DNA from: Cytobacillus firmus
GTDB taxonomy: Bacteria > Bacillota > Bacilli > Bacillales > Cytobacillaceae
Reading direction: 5' to 3'
NCBI RefSeq assembly: GCF_023657595.1
Contig: NZ_CP098323.1
Coordinates: forward strand, 2,132,001-2,196,000
Length of the DNA: 64,000 bases
Made by a program: the position numbers and the translations under genes. Shown here piece by piece: positions 50,004-60,450 of the stretch. The notes under the pieces are model-generated. The model saw only the letters and a program-made list of their open reading frames with translations, did no database searches and was not told the DNA's origin. Position 1 is the first letter of the stretch, and each line of letters opens with the position of its first letter.

Positions 50004-51172
50004 ATGATATTCAGTTTCTTCAGCATCTGCTCCAGATTGACAGCTCCAATCCGCCCGGAAACGAGCATTTAGTGACTGAAGCCTTTATTAACAGATGCAA
50101 GCAAAATGGTCTGCCGTTTAAAGTGACCATGCTTGATGCGACCCGAAGCAATTTTGAAGTTACGCTTCCAGGAAAAAGCGGTAAACAGCTATTCTTATGC
50201 GGGCATATGGATACAGTTTCACCTGGAACAGGAGAATGGGTTTACTCCCCTTTTTCAGGAGAAATCGCAAATGGCCGGATTTATGGCAGAGGAGCTTCTG
50301 ATATGAAGAGCGGCCTTGCAGCAATGTTCCTGGCTTTGGAGCAGCTGTATCTCTCCAATACTGATCTGCCTGCAGACGTTACCTTTCTGGCAACAGCCGG
50401 GGAAGAAGTCGACAGCTGCGGTGCCAGGACTTTTTTAAAAGAAAACGATGGCCGAAAAATTGATGCACTTGTCATTGCCGAACCGACAAATGAAAAAATT
50501 GTGATTGGCCATAAGGGAGCCCTTTGGCTTGAGATCACAGCTTATGGGAAAACCTCTCACGGTTCCATGCCGGAACAGGGAATCAATGCAGTAGATCATA
50601 TGCTGAAAATAATCCGGGTATTGGATGAAATGAAAATTGAATGGAAGACAGAAAAGAAGCCCCTCGGACAAAGCAGCCTGGCTGTTACTATGATTGAAGG
50701 CGGAGTGCAGACCAATGTCATTCCAGATAAATGCAGCATCAGAGCAGATATTAGAACAGTTCCCCCTCAATCCCATTCCCTTTTTATAAACAAGCTAAAA
50801 TCCAAACTCGATGTTCTCTTGGATCAGGGAGAAATTTATAAATACAGTATTGAGACCCTTCTTGACCGTCCATCTATTTTAACTGATCCTGCCCGGGACA
50901 TTATTCAAATTGCGCAGATGGTAAAGGACGAATCGGAAGCGGACCATTACGGGGTGTCCTACTATACAGATGGTGCCGTACTTAATCCAAGAAGTGAAAT
51001 TCCTACCTTGATTTATGGCCCAGGTGATGAAAAGCTGGCGCATAAGCCAAATGAGTGGGTTAGTCTGGCGGCATATCAGCGCTCCATTCAATTTTACAGA
51101 CAGCTTATTATGTCATATGGGAAGCTGGAGCCGTCAGAAGTCAGTCCAATACGAGGGGGAGGAAGAAATTGA
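50000..51172 (+). CDS. M20 family deacylase (ArgE/DapE-like)
   Basis: 390-aa dizinc amidohydrolase. Metal ligands and catalysis: H69 and D71 in FLCGHMDTVSPG, D101 in GRGASDMKSG, E135-E136 in TAGEEVDS and E161 in VIAEPTNE. The dimerisation domain GHKGALWLEITAYGKTSHGSMPEQGINA follows. Such enzymes cleave N-acyl amino acids; N-formylglycine would fit the proposed pathway, while N-carbamoyl or peptide substrates are alternatives. GGAGG precedes the ATG. Confidence 0.9.
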   Translation: MNDIQFLQHLLQIDSSNPPGNEHLVTEAFINRCKQNGLPFKVTMLDATRSNFEVTLPGKSGKQLFLCGHMDTVSPGTGEWVYSPFSGEIANGRIYGRGASDMKSGLAAMFLALEQLYLSNTDLPADVTFLATAGEEVDSCGARTFLKENDGRKIDALVIAEPTNEKIVIGHKGALWLEITAYGKTSHGSMPEQGINAVDHMLKIIRVLDEMKIEWKTEKKPLGQSSLAVTMIEGGVQTNVIPDKCSIRADIRTVPPQSHSLFINKLKSKLDVLLDQGEIYKYSIETLLDRPSILTDPARDIIQIAQMVKDESEADHYGVSYYTDGAVLNPRSEIPTLIYGPGDEKLAHKPNEWVSLAAYQRSIQFYRQLIMSYGKLEPSEVSPIRGGGRN

Positions 51173-52506
51173 GCAGTATTCTGATAAAAAACGCTGAAAT
51201 TATTACAATGAATGCAGCTGAAGAAATCATTTTCGGGGATTTATATATTGTAGATGACCGCATTGCCGACATTGGACAGAATTTAACACATAAAGCGGAT
51301 AAAGTAATCGATGCCACTGGAAAGACGGTCATTCCAGGATTTATTCAGACACATATCCATCTGTGCCAGACATTATTCCGCGGGCAGGCTGATGATTTGG
51401 AGCTTCTTGATTGGCTGAAGCAGAAGATCTGGCCGCTTGAGGCATCACATGATGAAGAGTCTATCTATTATTCTGCTATGCTCGGAATTGGCGAATTGCT
51501 CCAGAGCGGAACAACAACTGTAGTGGACATGGAAACCGTTAATCATACGGAATATGCCTTTCAGGCCATTGCCGAAAGCGGCATTCGGGCACTTGCCGGA
51601 AAGGTCATGATGGATAAAGGGGATGAGGTCCCTGTTCCGTTAAGAGAAAATACCTCTAAATCCATCCAGCAAAGCGTGGATCTCCTTGAAAGATGGCATA
51701 ATCGTGAAAACGGTCGCATACAATATGCCTTCTGTCCCCGATTTGTCGTTTCCTGCACAGAGGAATTGCTGACAAATGTCAGGGATCTCTCAGCACAGTA
51801 CAACGTAAGGGTCCATACTCATGCATCCGAAAATGCCAGTGAAATTCTCCTTGTTGAAAGAGAGCTTGGCATGCGGAATGTAGTCTATCTGGACAGCATT
51901 GGCCTTGCCAATGAAAGGCTGATACTTGCCCATTGTGTTTGGCTTAATGAAGAAGAAAAAAGAATCATTAAAGAACGGGGCGTAAAGGTCAGCCATTGTC
52001 CGGGATCCAATCTAAAACTGGCATCAGGTGTGGCAGAGATTCCATCATTACTGGATCAGCAGGCATTTGTCAGCCTTGGTGCTGATGGGGCTCCCTGCAA
52101 TAACAACCTGGATATGTTTAATGAAATGAGATTGGCTGCAATCATTCAGAAGCCTGTGCACGGCCCAACTGCAATGAATGCAAGAACCGTCTTCCGAATG
52201 GCGACAATCGGCGGAGCGAAGGCAGTTGGAATGGAACAGGAAATCGGAAGTCTGGAGCCCGGAAAGAAAGCAGACCTTGCTATCCTTAATCTGAATGATT
52301 TTCATATATATCCGTCATTTGATATCGATACTATCTCAAGGATAGTCTATTCAGCCACTCGTGCAGATGTTGAATCCACCATTGTGAACGGCAAAATGGT
52401 GATGGAAAATCGGAAGCTGAACACAGTCGATAAAGAAATGGTTTTAAATGAAGCGAACACCAGCATAAAGAGGCTGCTCAAAAGATTAGAGACAGCAGTT
52501 TATTAA
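51169..52506 (+). CDS. Amidohydrolase, guanine-deaminase-like
   Basis: 445 aa from TTG 51169, overlapping the M20 stop and preceded by GGGGGAGG. Cytosine/guanine deaminase-type motifs: PGFIQTHIHLCQTLFRG, CPRFVVSCTEELL, VHTHASEN, LILAHCVWL, VSHCPGSNLKL and SLGADGAPCNNNLDM. The PRFxxSCTEELL segment is typical of guanine deaminases, which would make xanthine. Other members deaminate 8-oxoguanine, methylthioadenosine or triazines, so the substrate is not certain. Last gene of the operon. Confidence 0.88.
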   Translation: MSSILIKNAEIITMNAAEEIIFGDLYIVDDRIADIGQNLTHKADKVIDATGKTVIPGFIQTHIHLCQTLFRGQADDLELLDWLKQKIWPLEASHDEESIYYSAMLGIGELLQSGTTTVVDMETVNHTEYAFQAIAESGIRALAGKVMMDKGDEVPVPLRENTSKSIQQSVDLLERWHNRENGRIQYAFCPRFVVSCTEELLTNVRDLSAQYNVRVHTHASENASEILLVERELGMRNVVYLDSIGLANERLILAHCVWLNEEEKRIIKERGVKVSHCPGSNLKLASGVAEIPSLLDQQAFVSLGADGAPCNNNLDMFNEMRLAAIIQKPVHGPTAMNARTVFRMATIGGAKAVGMEQEIGSLEPGKKADLAILNLNDFHIYPSFDIDTISRIVYSATRADVESTIVNGKMVMENRKLNTVDKEMVLNEANTSIKRLLKRLETAVY

Positions 52507-52516
52507 TCTTCTAATT

Positions 52517-52545
52517 CGGCTGAAAGCAAATCAGCCGTTTTTTTT
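52517..52545 (+). terminator. Terminator of the microcompartment operon
   Basis: CGGCTGA (52517-52523) pairs with TCAGCCG (52531-52537), followed by eight T residues. Confidence 0.9.
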
Positions 52546-52576
52546 ATGGTAAAATATAGTAAAGGGGTGTGGTGTT

Positions 52577-53437
52577 GTGAAAGTGGAAGTTTTAGATCAT
52601 GCAAATCTTATGCAGGCAGCTGAGTTTATTGCAAAAATGAACATCTTGCCAGAGTGTCATATAGGTTATTTGGGGACCAGTCAAAACGATATTTTTCAAA
52701 GTCTGGAAGAAATGAATCGTGATGCCGAGTCAGCTGCGTTCATTGTCCGGGAGGGTGATGCTCTTGCTGGTTTTCTGGGTGCAGATGCCGATCTTAATAA
52801 AGGGACAGCTGAGTTATGGGGACCTTTTGGACAGGAAAATGAGCTTATGGGACTACTATGGGAAAAAGCACTCCATTTTTTTGAAGGAAAGCTGCATACA
52901 TATTTTTTATTTGCTGATACAGCCAACCATGATGCTGCAGAATTTGCATCAAAAAACGGATTCATGCTGCAATCGGCTCAAACATACATGGAACTGATAG
53001 ATAATTCATTCAATGGTTTAAGAAAGGTTAGTTTATTGCCGATTCACTGTCATAGTGCATTTATTCATTTGCATGATGCCTTATTTCCTCAAACATATTA
53101 TTCAGGAAAAGAGATTATCGAAAGAATGAATGATAATTACAAAGTCTATACATCTCTTGATGCTGACGGATTAAATGGCTATTTATATGCAGAATACAAT
53201 CGTGAAGAAAAAGAAGGAAGCATTGAATTTATTGGTGTGTACCCCTGTAAGCGCAAGAATGGAATTGGACGGAATCTGCTGGAAATGGCGGTTCATGATC
53301 TTTTTGTGAATAGTGGAGCCAATAGCATTAAGCTTTGTGCAGGGACAGCAAACGAGAAAGCGCTGTCTATTTATAAAAAAGCAGGGTTTACAATTGAGAG
53401 GTCATTGAATTTTTATAAATTCGATATCCGGGAATAA
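52577..53437 (+). CDS. GNAT acetyltransferase, two-domain
   Basis: 286 aa from a GTG start. Two GNAT-like halves: a degenerate N-terminal half (AESAAFIVREGDALAGFLGA, about residues 45-70) and a C-terminal half with the acetyl-CoA loop GVYPCKRKNGIGRNLLEMAV and the NEKALSIYKKAGF motif. Acceptor unknown. Monocistronic, between the operon terminator and yneT. Confidence 0.85.
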   Translation: MKVEVLDHANLMQAAEFIAKMNILPECHIGYLGTSQNDIFQSLEEMNRDAESAAFIVREGDALAGFLGADADLNKGTAELWGPFGQENELMGLLWEKALHFFEGKLHTYFLFADTANHDAAEFASKNGFMLQSAQTYMELIDNSFNGLRKVSLLPIHCHSAFIHLHDALFPQTYYSGKEIIERMNDNYKVYTSLDADGLNGYLYAEYNREEKEGSIEFIGVYPCKRKNGIGRNLLEMAVHDLFVNSGANSIKLCAGTANEKALSIYKKAGFTIERSLNFYKFDIRE

Positions 53438-53509
53438 GAGCAATAAGTTAGTGTGCTTTTGCGATTTTAGGTAAAATATAAATAACCAGATAAAATTGGA
53501 GGGAACAAA

Positions 53510-53923
53510 ATGGCTATTGAAAACCCGAGCAGGGACGAAATCGGTGTCCTTTTAAAAAAGTCGAAGCGGATTGCTGTTGTAGGATTAAGCGGAAATCCTG
53601 ATCGTACATCCTATATGGTATCAGAGGCGATGCAAAAAGCCGGCTATGAAATCATTCCGGTTAATCCGTCGGTTGATGAAGTACTTGGTGTAAAGGCAGT
53701 GCCCAGCCTTAAAGACATCGAGGGGCATGTAGATATCGTTAATATTTTCAGGCGATCTGAGTTTCTTCCGGAAATTGCACGGGAATTTGCTGAAATAGAT
53801 GCTGATATCTTCTGGGCTCAGCTCGGAGTGGCAAACCAGGAAGCATACGATTTTCTTAAAGAAAAACGGTACACTGTCATCATGGACCGCTGCATTAAAG
53901 TTGAGCATGCTCTGACAAAGTAA
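53510..53923 (+). CDS. yneT: CoA-binding domain protein YneT
   Basis: 137-aa Rossmann protein of the CoA-binding (YccU/YneT) family: KRIAVVGLSGNPDRTSYMVSEAM, GYEIIPVNPSVDEVLG, VDIVNIFRRSEF and the C-terminal MDRCIKVEH. It resumes the B. subtilis order (yneS-yneT-parE) after the purine island. Precise role unknown. GGAGGG precedes the ATG. Confidence 0.93.
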   Translation: MAIENPSRDEIGVLLKKSKRIAVVGLSGNPDRTSYMVSEAMQKAGYEIIPVNPSVDEVLGVKAVPSLKDIEGHVDIVNIFRRSEFLPEIAREFAEIDADIFWAQLGVANQEAYDFLKEKRYTVIMDRCIKVEHALTK

Positions 53924-53930
53924 ACTAAAG

Positions 53931-53960
53931 CATGAGGTCTATATAAGATCTCATGTTTTT
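53931..53960 (+). terminator. Terminator of yneT
   Basis: CATGAGGTC (53931-53939) pairs with GATCTCATG (53947-53955), then TTTTTTATTTTTT. Confidence 0.87.
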
Positions 53961-54237
53961 TATTTTTTGTAGAATCCCTGTAAATAAAGGGTTCGTGTAA
54001 CGGAAATAATCATGATAAATCTCTTAAATCCCAAGATCTTATTTGCCAAAACCAAATAAATAGATAAAATAAAGCATAGACCATCCTAATTTATATGGTA
54101 AAATATAAATATAGAACATCTGTTCGAACATTGTTTTTCAAGATGAAAATTGGCTGTATAGCCGAATTCTTATAGGGGTGTTCCAATGCCGTGTTTTCGG
54201 CGGCAAGTGTTTTGCAGGAAATGAAAGGGGTATGTTC
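53956..54237 (+). promoter_or_regulatory. parE upstream region with promoter
   Basis: No gene. A candidate promoter is TAGACC (54077-54082) with TAAAAT (54099-54104), spacer 16. A LexA-type box lies just downstream. The rest is AT-rich without recognised structure. Confidence 0.45.
54113..54126. promoter_or_regulatory. LexA (SOS) box upstream of parE
   Basis: AGAACATCTGTTCG matches 13 of 14 positions of the Bacillus-type GAAC-N4-GTTC core with flanks (first base A instead of C). It sits near the predicted transcript start; parE-parC belong to the LexA regulon in B. subtilis as I recall. Confidence 0.65.
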
Positions 54238-56220
54238 GTGGCAAGAAATCAGGAAGCTTTTGACTACAATGATGATGCCATACAGGTACTCGAAGGGCTG
54301 GAAGCGGTTAGAAAACGCCCTGGGATGTACATTGGAAGTACGGATGCAAGGGGTTTGCACCATCTTGTATATGAGATTGTCGATAATGCTGTCGATGAAG
54401 CACTGGCAGGTTACGGGGATCATATCATTGTCAGAATACATAAAGATAATTCTATTAGTGTACAAGATAAAGGACGCGGAATGCCTACAGGTATGCATAG
54501 AATGGGCAAGCCGACTCCAGAAGTCATATTAACTGTCCTTCATGCAGGGGGAAAGTTTGGCCAGGGAGGCTATAAGACGAGCGGCGGGCTTCATGGTGTT
54601 GGTGCATCTGTCGTCAACGCCCTTTCCGAATGGCTTGTGGTTAAAATTAAACGTGACGGCTTTGTATATGAACAGCGTTTCGAGCTGGGCGGCAAGCCGG
54701 TGACCACATTGGAAAAGACCGGCAAAACAAATCAATCAGGGACTACCATTCATTTTAAGCCGGATCCGTCGATTTTCTCGACAACCACATATAATTACGA
54801 AACGCTCTGTGAGCGTCTTCGTGAATCTGCTTTCCTTCTTAAAGGAATGAAAATAGAAATCATAGATGAGCGTAGTGATTTTCATGACGTTTTTCACTAT
54901 GAAAACGGCATAGAAGCATTTGTAGAATATTTAAATGAAGAAAAGGATGTTCTGCACCCTGTCGTAAGCTTTGAAGGCGAAAGCAATGCAATTGAAGTGG
55001 ATTTTGCTTTTCAATTCAATGATGGCTACTCAGAAAATGTTCTTTCATTCGTCAACAACGTCCGCACAAAGGACGGCGGTACGCATGAGGCTGGAAGCAA
55101 AACTGCGATGACAAGGGCTTTTAATGAATATGCCCGCAAAGTGAATCTTCTGAAGGAAAAAGATAAAAACCTGGATGGAGCGGATCTGCGTGAAGGATTC
55201 ACGGCGATCATATCTGTTCGTGTTCCTGAGGAGCTTCTGCAGTTTGAGGGTCAGACGAAAGGCAAGCTGGGGACCAGTGAAGCACGTTCTGCTGTTGATT
55301 CAGTTGTTTCCGAGCATTTATCTTATTTCCTTGAAGAAAACCCTGAGACAAGCTCTCTGTTAATTAAAAAGGCGATAAAAGCTTTCCAGGCGAGAGAAGC
55401 GGCCCGCAAAGCACGTGAGGAAGCAAGAAGCGGGAAAAAGAGGAAAAAATCGGAAGCGATGCTTTCGGGAAAACTGACTCCGGCCCAATCGCGGAACCCT
55501 CAAAGAAACGAATTATATCTGGTTGAGGGTGATTCCGCCGGTGGGTCTGCCAAACAGGGACGGGACAGGCGTTTTCAGGCTGTGCTTCCGCTTAGAGGTA
55601 AAGTAATCAATACAGAAAAAGCAAAGCTTGCGGATATCTTTAAAAATGAAGAAATCAATACCATTATCCATGCCGTTGGGGCAGGTGTAGGCGCGGATTT
55701 TAATCTGGATGATGTCAACTATGATAAGGTAATCATCATGACAGATGCCGACACTGATGGAGCGCATATCCAGGTGCTCCTGCTCACGTTCTTTTACAGG
55801 TATATGAAACCGCTGCTTGAAGCGGGAAAGGTATTCATTGCGCTGCCTCCTTTATATAAAGTCAGCAGGGGGTCAGGCAAAAAAGAAGTGATTGAGTATG
55901 CATGGAGTGATGATGATCTTCAGGATACCATTAAAAAAGTGGGTAAAGGCTATATGCTTCAGCGCTATAAAGGGCTTGGAGAAATGAACGCCGACCAGTT
56001 GTGGGAGACAACTATGGATCCGGAGTCGCGCACATTGATCCGCGTTAAAATTGATGATGCAGCCAGAGCTGAACGCCGTGTAACCACCTTGATGGGCGAT
56101 AAAGTTGAACCCCGCCGCAAATGGATCGAATCGAATGTGGCATTCGGCCTTGAAGAAGATGGAAGCATACTTGAAAATGAAAATATTTCAGTACTAGAGG
56201 AGGAGGGTGTTGACTCATGA
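54238..56220 (+). CDS. parE: DNA topoisomerase IV subunit B
   Basis: 660 aa from GTG 54238, 7 nt after AAAGGGG; longer in-frame starts upstream add residues foreign to the family. ATPase (GHKL) motifs [13 protein letters not shown] and [14 protein letters not shown], then the TOPRIM part [17 protein letters not shown] and [13 protein letters not shown]. It decatenates daughter chromosomes with ParC. Stop overlaps the parC start (ATGA). Confidence 0.97.
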   Translation: MARNQEAFDYNDDAIQVLEGLEAVRKRPGMYIGSTDARGLHHLVYEIVDNAVDEALAGYGDHIIVRIHKDNSISVQDKGRGMPTGMHRMGKPTPEVILTVLHAGGKFGQGGYKTSGGLHGVGASVVNALSEWLVVKIKRDGFVYEQRFELGGKPVTTLEKTGKTNQSGTTIHFKPDPSIFSTTTYNYETLCERLRESAFLLKGMKIEIIDERSDFHDVFHYENGIEAFVEYLNEEKDVLHPVVSFEGESNAIEVDFAFQFNDGYSENVLSFVNNVRTKDGGTHEAGSKTAMTRAFNEYARKVNLLKEKDKNLDGADLREGFTAIISVRVPEELLQFEGQTKGKLGTSEARSAVDSVVSEHLSYFLEENPETSSLLIKKAIKAFQAREAARKAREEARSGKKRKKSEAMLSGKLTPAQSRNPQRNELYLVEGDSAGGSAKQGRDRRFQAVLPLRGKVINTEKAKLADIFKNEEINTIIHAVGAGVGADFNLDDVNYDKVIIMTDADTDGAHIQVLLLTFFYRYMKPLLEAGKVFIALPPLYKVSRGSGKKEVIEYAWSDDDLQDTIKKVGKGYMLQRYKGLGEMNADQLWETTMDPESRTLIRVKIDDAARAERRVTTLMGDKVEPRRKWIESNVAFGLEEDGSILENENISVLEEEGVDS

Positions 56221-58661
56221 GTTCTGCTGAAAAATTCCGGGACCTTCCTCTTGAAGATGTATTAGGCGACCGCTTTGGGCGTTATAGTAAATATATTATT
56301 CAGGATCGTGCCCTTCCAGATGCACGTGATGGGCTAAAGCCCGTTCAAAGACGGATACTTTATGCCATGCACGTAGAAGGAAACACACATGAAAAGGGCT
56401 TTAGAAAGTCCGCAAAAACAGTCGGGAATGTAATCGGCAATTATCATCCGCATGGCGATACTTCAGTTTATGACGCGATGGTGCGGATGAGCCAGGATTG
56501 GAAGGTCCGTAACCTTCTTGTGGAAATGCACGGCAATAATGGGAGCATCGATGGAGATCCCCCAGCAGCCATGCGTTATACAGAAGCCCGTTTATCTCCC
56601 CTTTCTTCCGAATTGCTGAGAGATATTGAGAAAAGAACCGTTGAATTCATCCCTAACTTTGATGACACGTCCAATGAGCCAACCGTTTTGCCGGCAGTTT
56701 ATCCGAATTTGCTTGTCAATGGCTCAACAGGCATTTCTGCAGGGTATGCAACTGATATTCCGCCCCATCATCTAAATGAGATAATTGATGGCGTTATTTT
56801 ACGGATGGATAAGCCTGATTGTTCCATAGATGATCTGATGGAGCATATTAAAGGCCCGGACTTCCCTACGGGGGGCATTATCCAGGGAGTCGATGGAATA
56901 AAAAAAGCTTATGAAACAGGAAGAGGCAAAATCATTGTCCGCGGAAAGGCTGAATTTGAGGATTTGCGCGGAGGGAAAAAGCAGATCGTTATCACTGAGA
57001 TTCCTTATGAAGTGAATAAAGCGAACCTGGTTAAGAAGATTGATGAATTCCGCCTTGACCGGAAAGTTGAAGGCATTGCCGAAGTCCGTGATGAAACAGA
57101 CCGGACCGGCCTCCGAATTGTAATCGAGTTAAAAAAGGATGCAGATCCTGAAGGTGTCCTTCACTACCTGTACAAAAACAGTGACCTGCAGATCCCATAT
57201 AACTTCAATATGGTTGCCATTCACAATCGCCATCCGAAATTAATGGGATTACGAGAGCTGCTGGATGCTTATATAGGCCATCGTAAAGAAGTCGTAACAC
57301 GGAGATCCCAGTATGAGCTGCAAAAAGCTGAGGCGCGCCAGCATATCGTTGAGGGACTCATGAAGGCTCTTTCTATCCTGGACGAAGTGATTGCAGCGAT
57401 CCGCGCTTCTAAAGACAAACGGGATGCGAAAGATAATCTGATTGCAAAGTTTGAGTTCACTGAACCTCAGGCAGAAGCAATTGTTTCCCTGCAGCTATAT
57501 CGCTTAACAAATACCGATATAACCGCCTTAAGAGCAGAGGCCGAGGAACTTGCTAAGCTAATCGGCGAGCTTAAAGCTATTCTCGAAAGCGAGAAGAAGC
57601 TGCTCTCGGTTATTAAAAAAGAGTTAAGGGATGTTAAAAAGCGCTTTGCGGATGAACGACGTACCAGAATTGAAGCGGAAATCGAGGAAATCAAGATCAA
57701 TCTTGAGGTTCTGGTAGCAAGTGAAGATGTTATTGTTACGGTAACGAAGGAAGGCTATGTCAAGCGTACCAGCCAGAGATCGTTTGCCGCCTCTAACGGA
57801 CAGGATTTCGGCATGAAGGATTCAGACAGAATTATTGCCCAGCTTGATATGAATACAACTGATGTTCTCCTTGTATTTACGAATAAAGGCAACTATCTGT
57901 ACTGCCCTGTTCACCAGCTGCCGGATATCCGCTGGAAAGATCTTGGTCAGCATATTGCCAATATCATTCCGATTGACCGGAATGAATCGATTGTCCGTGC
58001 CATTCCTGTAAAAGATTTTGAAACGGAAGAATATCTTTTGTTCATGACCAAGAACGGCATGGTAAAGAAAACCGAGCTGAAATCATATAAGGCACAGCGA
58101 TATTCTAAACCGCTGGTTGCTGTCAATGTTAAGCGCGATGATGAAGTTCTTGACGTTTATTTAACTGATGGCACGAAGGAAATTTTCCTTGCGACCCACC
58201 AGGGATATGGCCTCTGGTTCCACGAGGAAGAGGTCAGCATTGTAGGGGCAAGGGCTGCCGGAGTTAAAGGCATCAATCTCAAAGACGGCGACTTTGTTAC
58301 AGGCGCTCAGCTTATAGAGGACCCGAAAGAACAGGCTGTTGTGATTGTTACACAGCGGGGCTCCATTAAAAAAATGAAGCTGACTGAATTTGAACGCACC
58401 TCACGTGCCAAGAGAGGCGTAGTGATGCTTCGTGAATTGAAATCAAACCCTCATCGCATTATTGGGTGTGTAATTGTCCGCAGCAAAGATGATTTATACA
58501 TTGAAACAGAAAAAGGCCATATAGAAGCAGTTAATGCTTCGGCAATCCGTTATAATGACCGCTATTCAAATGGATCGTTCATCCTTGACGATTCCGAAAG
58601 CGGCAAAGCAAAATGCATCTGGAAAGCTGAGGCAGAAAATACTGTCAATGCAACTGAATAG
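56217..58661 (+). CDS. parC: DNA topoisomerase IV subunit A
   Basis: 814 aa. The DNA-cleaving tyrosine is Y121 in [11 protein letters not shown]. The quinolone-determining region reads [17 protein letters not shown], with T82 and D86 at the usual resistance positions (wild-type-like residues for Bacillus). The C-terminal beta-pinwheel with GQ and RG-type repeats follows. Cotranscribed with parE. Confidence 0.97.
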   Translation: MSSAEKFRDLPLEDVLGDRFGRYSKYIIQDRALPDARDGLKPVQRRILYAMHVEGNTHEKGFRKSAKTVGNVIGNYHPHGDTSVYDAMVRMSQDWKVRNLLVEMHGNNGSIDGDPPAAMRYTEARLSPLSSELLRDIEKRTVEFIPNFDDTSNEPTVLPAVYPNLLVNGSTGISAGYATDIPPHHLNEIIDGVILRMDKPDCSIDDLMEHIKGPDFPTGGIIQGVDGIKKAYETGRGKIIVRGKAEFEDLRGGKKQIVITEIPYEVNKANLVKKIDEFRLDRKVEGIAEVRDETDRTGLRIVIELKKDADPEGVLHYLYKNSDLQIPYNFNMVAIHNRHPKLMGLRELLDAYIGHRKEVVTRRSQYELQKAEARQHIVEGLMKALSILDEVIAAIRASKDKRDAKDNLIAKFEFTEPQAEAIVSLQLYRLTNTDITALRAEAEELAKLIGELKAILESEKKLLSVIKKELRDVKKRFADERRTRIEAEIEEIKINLEVLVASEDVIVTVTKEGYVKRTSQRSFAASNGQDFGMKDSDRIIAQLDMNTTDVLLVFTNKGNYLYCPVHQLPDIRWKDLGQHIANIIPIDRNESIVRAIPVKDFETEEYLLFMTKNGMVKKTELKSYKAQRYSKPLVAVNVKRDDEVLDVYLTDGTKEIFLATHQGYGLWFHEEEVSIVGARAAGVKGINLKDGDFVTGAQLIEDPKEQAVVIVTQRGSIKKMKLTEFERTSRAKRGVVMLRELKSNPHRIIGCVIVRSKDDLYIETEKGHIEAVNASAIRYNDRYSNGSFILDDSESGKAKCIWKAEAENTVNATE

Positions 58662-58670
58662 AATTACTAG

Positions 58671-58696
58671 CCCCTGTGAATACAGGGGTTTATTTG
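58671..58696 (+). terminator. Terminator of parE-parC
   Basis: CCCCTGT (58671-58677) pairs with ACAGGGG (58682-58688), followed by TTTATTTG. Confidence 0.78.
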
Positions 58697-59005
58697 TCTG
58701 CTAAATTAATAATTTCCGGTGTGTATATCATCTTTTTAAATTAAAACTGAATCCAAAATAGTTTGAATAATGTTATTCTTATGAAAGTTTATTTGTATAA
58801 AAAATTAATACTAGTTTAAATGAAAGCGATTAAAAATATTTAATTGGCTTGTGCAGAAATCCATTTTAATTCGCTTAATATCAATGTTTTTATTGAATTT
58901 TCTCTCCTGCGAATGAATATTCGACTTGTCTATTAAAAATTCTTTTGATAGATTATAAGGAGTGTGTTGTTTTTGCAAGATAATAAAATATTTAGGGGGA
59001 ATAGC
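58697..59005. other. AT-rich intergenic region before alsT
   Basis: About 310 nt without a gene. TAGGGGGAATAGC at the end is the alsT ribosome binding site. No certain promoter or riboswitch was recognised. Confidence 0.5.
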
Positions 59006-60436
59006 ATGGCTTTATTGGAAACAATCGTAGGCTTTCTAAATGATCTTTTATGGACGTACATTTTGATTGCCGCATTAATTATTCTAGGTCTATATTTTAG
59101 TTTTAAAAGCAAGTTTGTCCAATTAAGATATTTTAGTGAAATGTTCAGAATATTGGGCGATAAAGCAATGATATCTGCTGAAGGCAAAAGAGGAATATCA
59201 TCTTTTCAAGCCTTCACTATAAGTGCAGCCTCCCGTGTTGGTACAGGTAATATTGCCGGCGTAGCAACTGCGATTGCTGCAGGTGGACCTGGCGCTGTCT
59301 TCTGGATGTGGCTTATCGCATTTATTGGGGGAGCTTCAAGCTTCATTGAAAGTACTCTTGCGCAGATTTACAAAGTCAAAGATAAAGATGGTTTCCGCGG
59401 TGGACCTGCCTACTATATGGAAAAAGGACTTAATAAACGCTGGATGGGAATAATCTTTGCAATCATCATTACTTTCTGTTTCGGATTGGTTTTTAACTCT
59501 GTCCAATCGAACACCATCTCTTTAGCGTTTAATGAAGCGTTTGGCACAAGCCGTCTAACCATCGGAATTGTACTGGCGGTATTAACGGCGGCTATCATTT
59601 TCGGTGGTGTTAAACGGATTGCGTATGTATCTCAAGTCGTTGTGCCAATCATGGCAGTTATATATTTAGTTGTTGCTATTGTGATTGTCATCATGAATAT
59701 TACTGAAATTCCAAATCTGGTAAGCAGCATAGTGAAAGGGGCATTCGGAATTGATCAGGCTGCAGGAGGAGCAATGGGTGCAGCTGTGATGATGGGTATT
59801 AAAAGAGGTTTATTTTCAAATGAAGCAGGTATGGGTAGTGTACCAAATGCCGCGGCAACAGCAGCCGTTTCCCATCCTGTAAAACAAGGACTGATCCAAA
59901 CCCTTGGAGTATTTGTGGATACGATCTTAATCTGTTCTGCTACCGCGTTTATTATCCTGTTATCAGGTGATTATGCGAATTCAGATCTTACTGGCATAGA
60001 ATTGACTCAGGCAGCTCTTAGCACACATGTTGGATCATGGGCACCTATTTTTATTGCAATTGCTATTTTCCTATTTGCCTTTACTTCGGTTATTGGAAAT
60101 TATTATTACGGAGAAACCAATATTGAATTTATTAAAGAGAGCCGCACTGCCTTGTTTACTTATCGCATTGCTGTAATCGGTATGGTCATCTTCGGATCTG
60201 TAGTTGATCTTGCCATCGTTTGGAGCCTTGCTGATTTATTCATGGGCTTAATGGCGATTATTAACTTTATAGCGATTATATTGCTTGCTAAAGTTGCTTA
60301 TGCCGCTTTGAATGATTATAAGGCACAGAGGAAAGAAGGAAAAGACCCTGTGTTTTATGCTGATTCTATCCCAGGTCTAAAAGGGATTGAATCCTGGGAA
60401 ACAAAAGAAAGTGCTTTAAAAAAAGCAGCTAAATAA
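59006..60436 (+). CDS. alsT: Sodium/alanine (or glutamine) symporter AlsT
   Basis: 476 aa from ATG 59006, after GGGGG; the TTG start at 58964 would add a polar stretch that the family lacks. Polytopic, about 11 membrane segments. Alanine:cation symporter motifs: SSFQAFTISAASRVGTGNIAGVATAI, GGPGAVFWMW and KRGLFSNEAGMGSVPNAAA. Downstream of parC, as in B. subtilis. Amino acid specificity (alanine, glycine or glutamine) is not fixed. Confidence 0.94.
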   Translation: MALLETIVGFLNDLLWTYILIAALIILGLYFSFKSKFVQLRYFSEMFRILGDKAMISAEGKRGISSFQAFTISAASRVGTGNIAGVATAIAAGGPGAVFWMWLIAFIGGASSFIESTLAQIYKVKDKDGFRGGPAYYMEKGLNKRWMGIIFAIIITFCFGLVFNSVQSNTISLAFNEAFGTSRLTIGIVLAVLTAAIIFGGVKRIAYVSQVVVPIMAVIYLVVAIVIVIMNITEIPNLVSSIVKGAFGIDQAAGGAMGAAVMMGIKRGLFSNEAGMGSVPNAAATAAVSHPVKQGLIQTLGVFVDTILICSATAFIILLSGDYANSDLTGIELTQAALSTHVGSWAPIFIAIAIFLFAFTSVIGNYYYGETNIEFIKESRTALFTYRIAVIGMVIFGSVVDLAIVWSLADLFMGLMAIINFIAIILLAKVAYAALNDYKAQRKEGKDPVFYADSIPGLKGIESWETKESALKKAAK

Positions 60437-60450
60437 TTTAGAACTCACAG

